Position numbers and translations under genes: made by a program. Below the pieces are notes generated by a model. It worked only from the letters and a program-made list of their open reading frames with translations. It was not told the origin of the DNA and made no database searches. Shown here one piece after another: positions 14,691 to 15,542 of a stretch of 15,542 nucleotides of DNA (position 1 is its first letter; the number at the start of each line of letters is the position of its first letter). This stretch comes from Clostridiales bacterium (GTDB taxonomy: Bacteria; Bacillota; Clostridia; Oscillospirales; Oscillospiraceae), in contig JAQXNP010000058.1 in NCBI GenBank assembly GCA_029098065.1, positions 1-15,542 on the forward strand. Reading direction: 5' to 3'.

Positions 14691-15542
14691 GAATTACGCG
14701 CAAATTGGTTTGCAGACTCTGGCTGGATGAAGTCAGCCGGCAATAGAGACATCACCCAGAGCCACCTCCAAGCGCTTCATGTTTATGTACTTCTTGTTGT
14801 CCCACTGGGTACCGGCCACATGACGCAGCCGGGCACAGACCAGCATGAGAGCAGAGCTGCCGTCCGAAAAGTTCCCACCACACGAGTCCTGAGGCGGATC
14901 TCGCGGTTCAGCCGCTCAATTACATTGCTGGTGCGGATCCGGGTCCAATGCTTATAGAGAAAATCACAGCAAGTCAGCGTTTCCTCGACGCTGTCCCCTA
15001 CACCTTTTTGGCCGCCTTTTTTAACTTCATTTTCCTCAGCTTGGCATCCTTTTTCTCGGGCTGCTTTCTTGCTTTCCTGGGCGTGGATCTCCTTGAGCAA
15101 TCTTAGTTACCAGCTTTACCCTGGAACGAGGGACAACGGAGAACACATTGCGGTAAAAATAGACTGTGCAGCGCTGGTATTTGGCTCTAGGAAACTCTTC
15201 CCCCACAGCTTCCAGCATTCCCAGGCACTTGTCGCCAACAATGAGTTTCACGCCGTCCAGTCCACGGCTTTTGAGCCGCTGAAAGAAATCACCCAACTGG
15301 CCTTGTCCTCTTCATGCCTTCAGCGGCACCCAAAACTCCACGGTATCCGTCCTCGTCCCACCGCAATTGCCACCAAAATTGCAGCGTTTTCATACTCTCC
15401 GCCCCAGTTACGCCGCAGGCAGATGCCATCCACATAGACATACGGATAAACGTCCTTGAAATGCTCCTGATAGGCCATGTGCGACAACTGAATGTCGGCG
15501 GTGATATAGCCGCGTTCCTTGCCGAACTTCAAGATGGGCGAA
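14680..15542 (-). mobile_element. Partial IS256-family insertion sequence, one end visible
   Basis: The element comprises the decayed transposase and 50-odd bases beyond its stop, ending in a terminal-repeat-like sequence that reads inward as GGTGCTGTCAGGAATTACGC from 14680. The outward form ...CTGACAGCACC resembles the TTGACA-containing ends of this family. The other end lies beyond the right edge, so inverted-repeat partner and target duplication cannot be checked. The boundary at 14680 is therefore approximate. Confidence 0.65.
14733..15542 (-). pseudogene. IS256 (mutator-type) family transposase, frameshifted and cut by window edge
   Basis: The conserved transposase sequence can be followed through several frames: YPYVYVDGICLRRNWGGEYE (first catalytic Asp), DGVKLIVGDKCLGMLEAVGE (second Asp), YQRCTVYFYRNVFSVVPRS, HWTRIRTSNVIERLNREIR (catalytic Glu), and a final DGSSALMLVCARLRHVAGTQ ending at TGA 14735-14733. 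Single-base shifts break it near 15356-15360 (+1), 15309-15313 (-1), 15289-15292 (-1), 15099-15102 (+1) and 14864-14866 (-1). A lysine-rich stretch around 14990-15060 also appears to leave and re-enter frame. With at least five lesions it cannot make a full transposase. The catalytic residues themselves survive, so decay is recent enough to align by eye. The N-terminal part is beyond the window. Confidence 0.9.

Noticed and set aside
15320..15532. A separate small gene at the right edge
   Set aside because: Its YPYVYVDG segment is the first catalytic block of the IS256 transposase, continued in other frames downstream; it is a fragment of the pseudogene.

Overview
The window reads as a chromosomal segment from a GC-rich, probably spore-forming Clostridia member. 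The Oscillospiraceae-type lineage (Flavonifractor/Lawsonibacter-like) is my inference from remembered protein similarity, not from a search. Every gene I can support lies on the minus strand, so transcription runs from the right edge to the left. The layout is dense and looks like core genome, with one mobile-element scar at the right end.

Right to left, the layout is as follows. (1) 14680-15542 holds the end of an IS256-family element with a heavily frameshifted transposase. (2) 13041-14608 encodes a membrane-anchored M23/LytM protein and a small M50 site-2 protease overlapping by ATGA; the pairing recalls SpoIVFA-SpoIVFB of Bacillus sporulation. (3) 12508-13019 is rplS (ribosomal protein L19) with a good promoter, a structured leader and a strong intrinsic terminator. 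(4) 7407-12474 is a promoter followed by six tightly packed genes: rbgA, rnhB, yraN, an M19 dipeptidase, thrC and a metallophosphoesterase, four of the five junctions overlapping. (5) 1-7390 is a promoter followed by tig, clpP, clpX, lon, engB and a fumarylacetoacetate-hydrolase-family gene cut by the left edge.

Two themes dominate. Region 5 is a protein quality-control operon: nascent-chain chaperone (Tig), ClpXP protease and Lon protease. Regions 3, 4 and 5 also carry large-subunit assembly functions: L19 itself, RbgA and EngB, both GTPases of 50S maturation. The metabolic genes (thrC, dipeptidase, FAH-family enzyme) look like passengers appended to conserved housekeeping cores.

I see no clearly novel multi-gene system. 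The points most worth a second look are: the IS256 end abutting the LytM/M50 pair, where the same bases can be read as an IS-derived hybrid promoter or as a sigma-E-type promoter; a possible pseudoknot in the rplS leader; GC-rich hairpins sharing a 9-nt arm on both sides of clpX; and a duplicated lysine/glutamate-rich tail on trigger factor.
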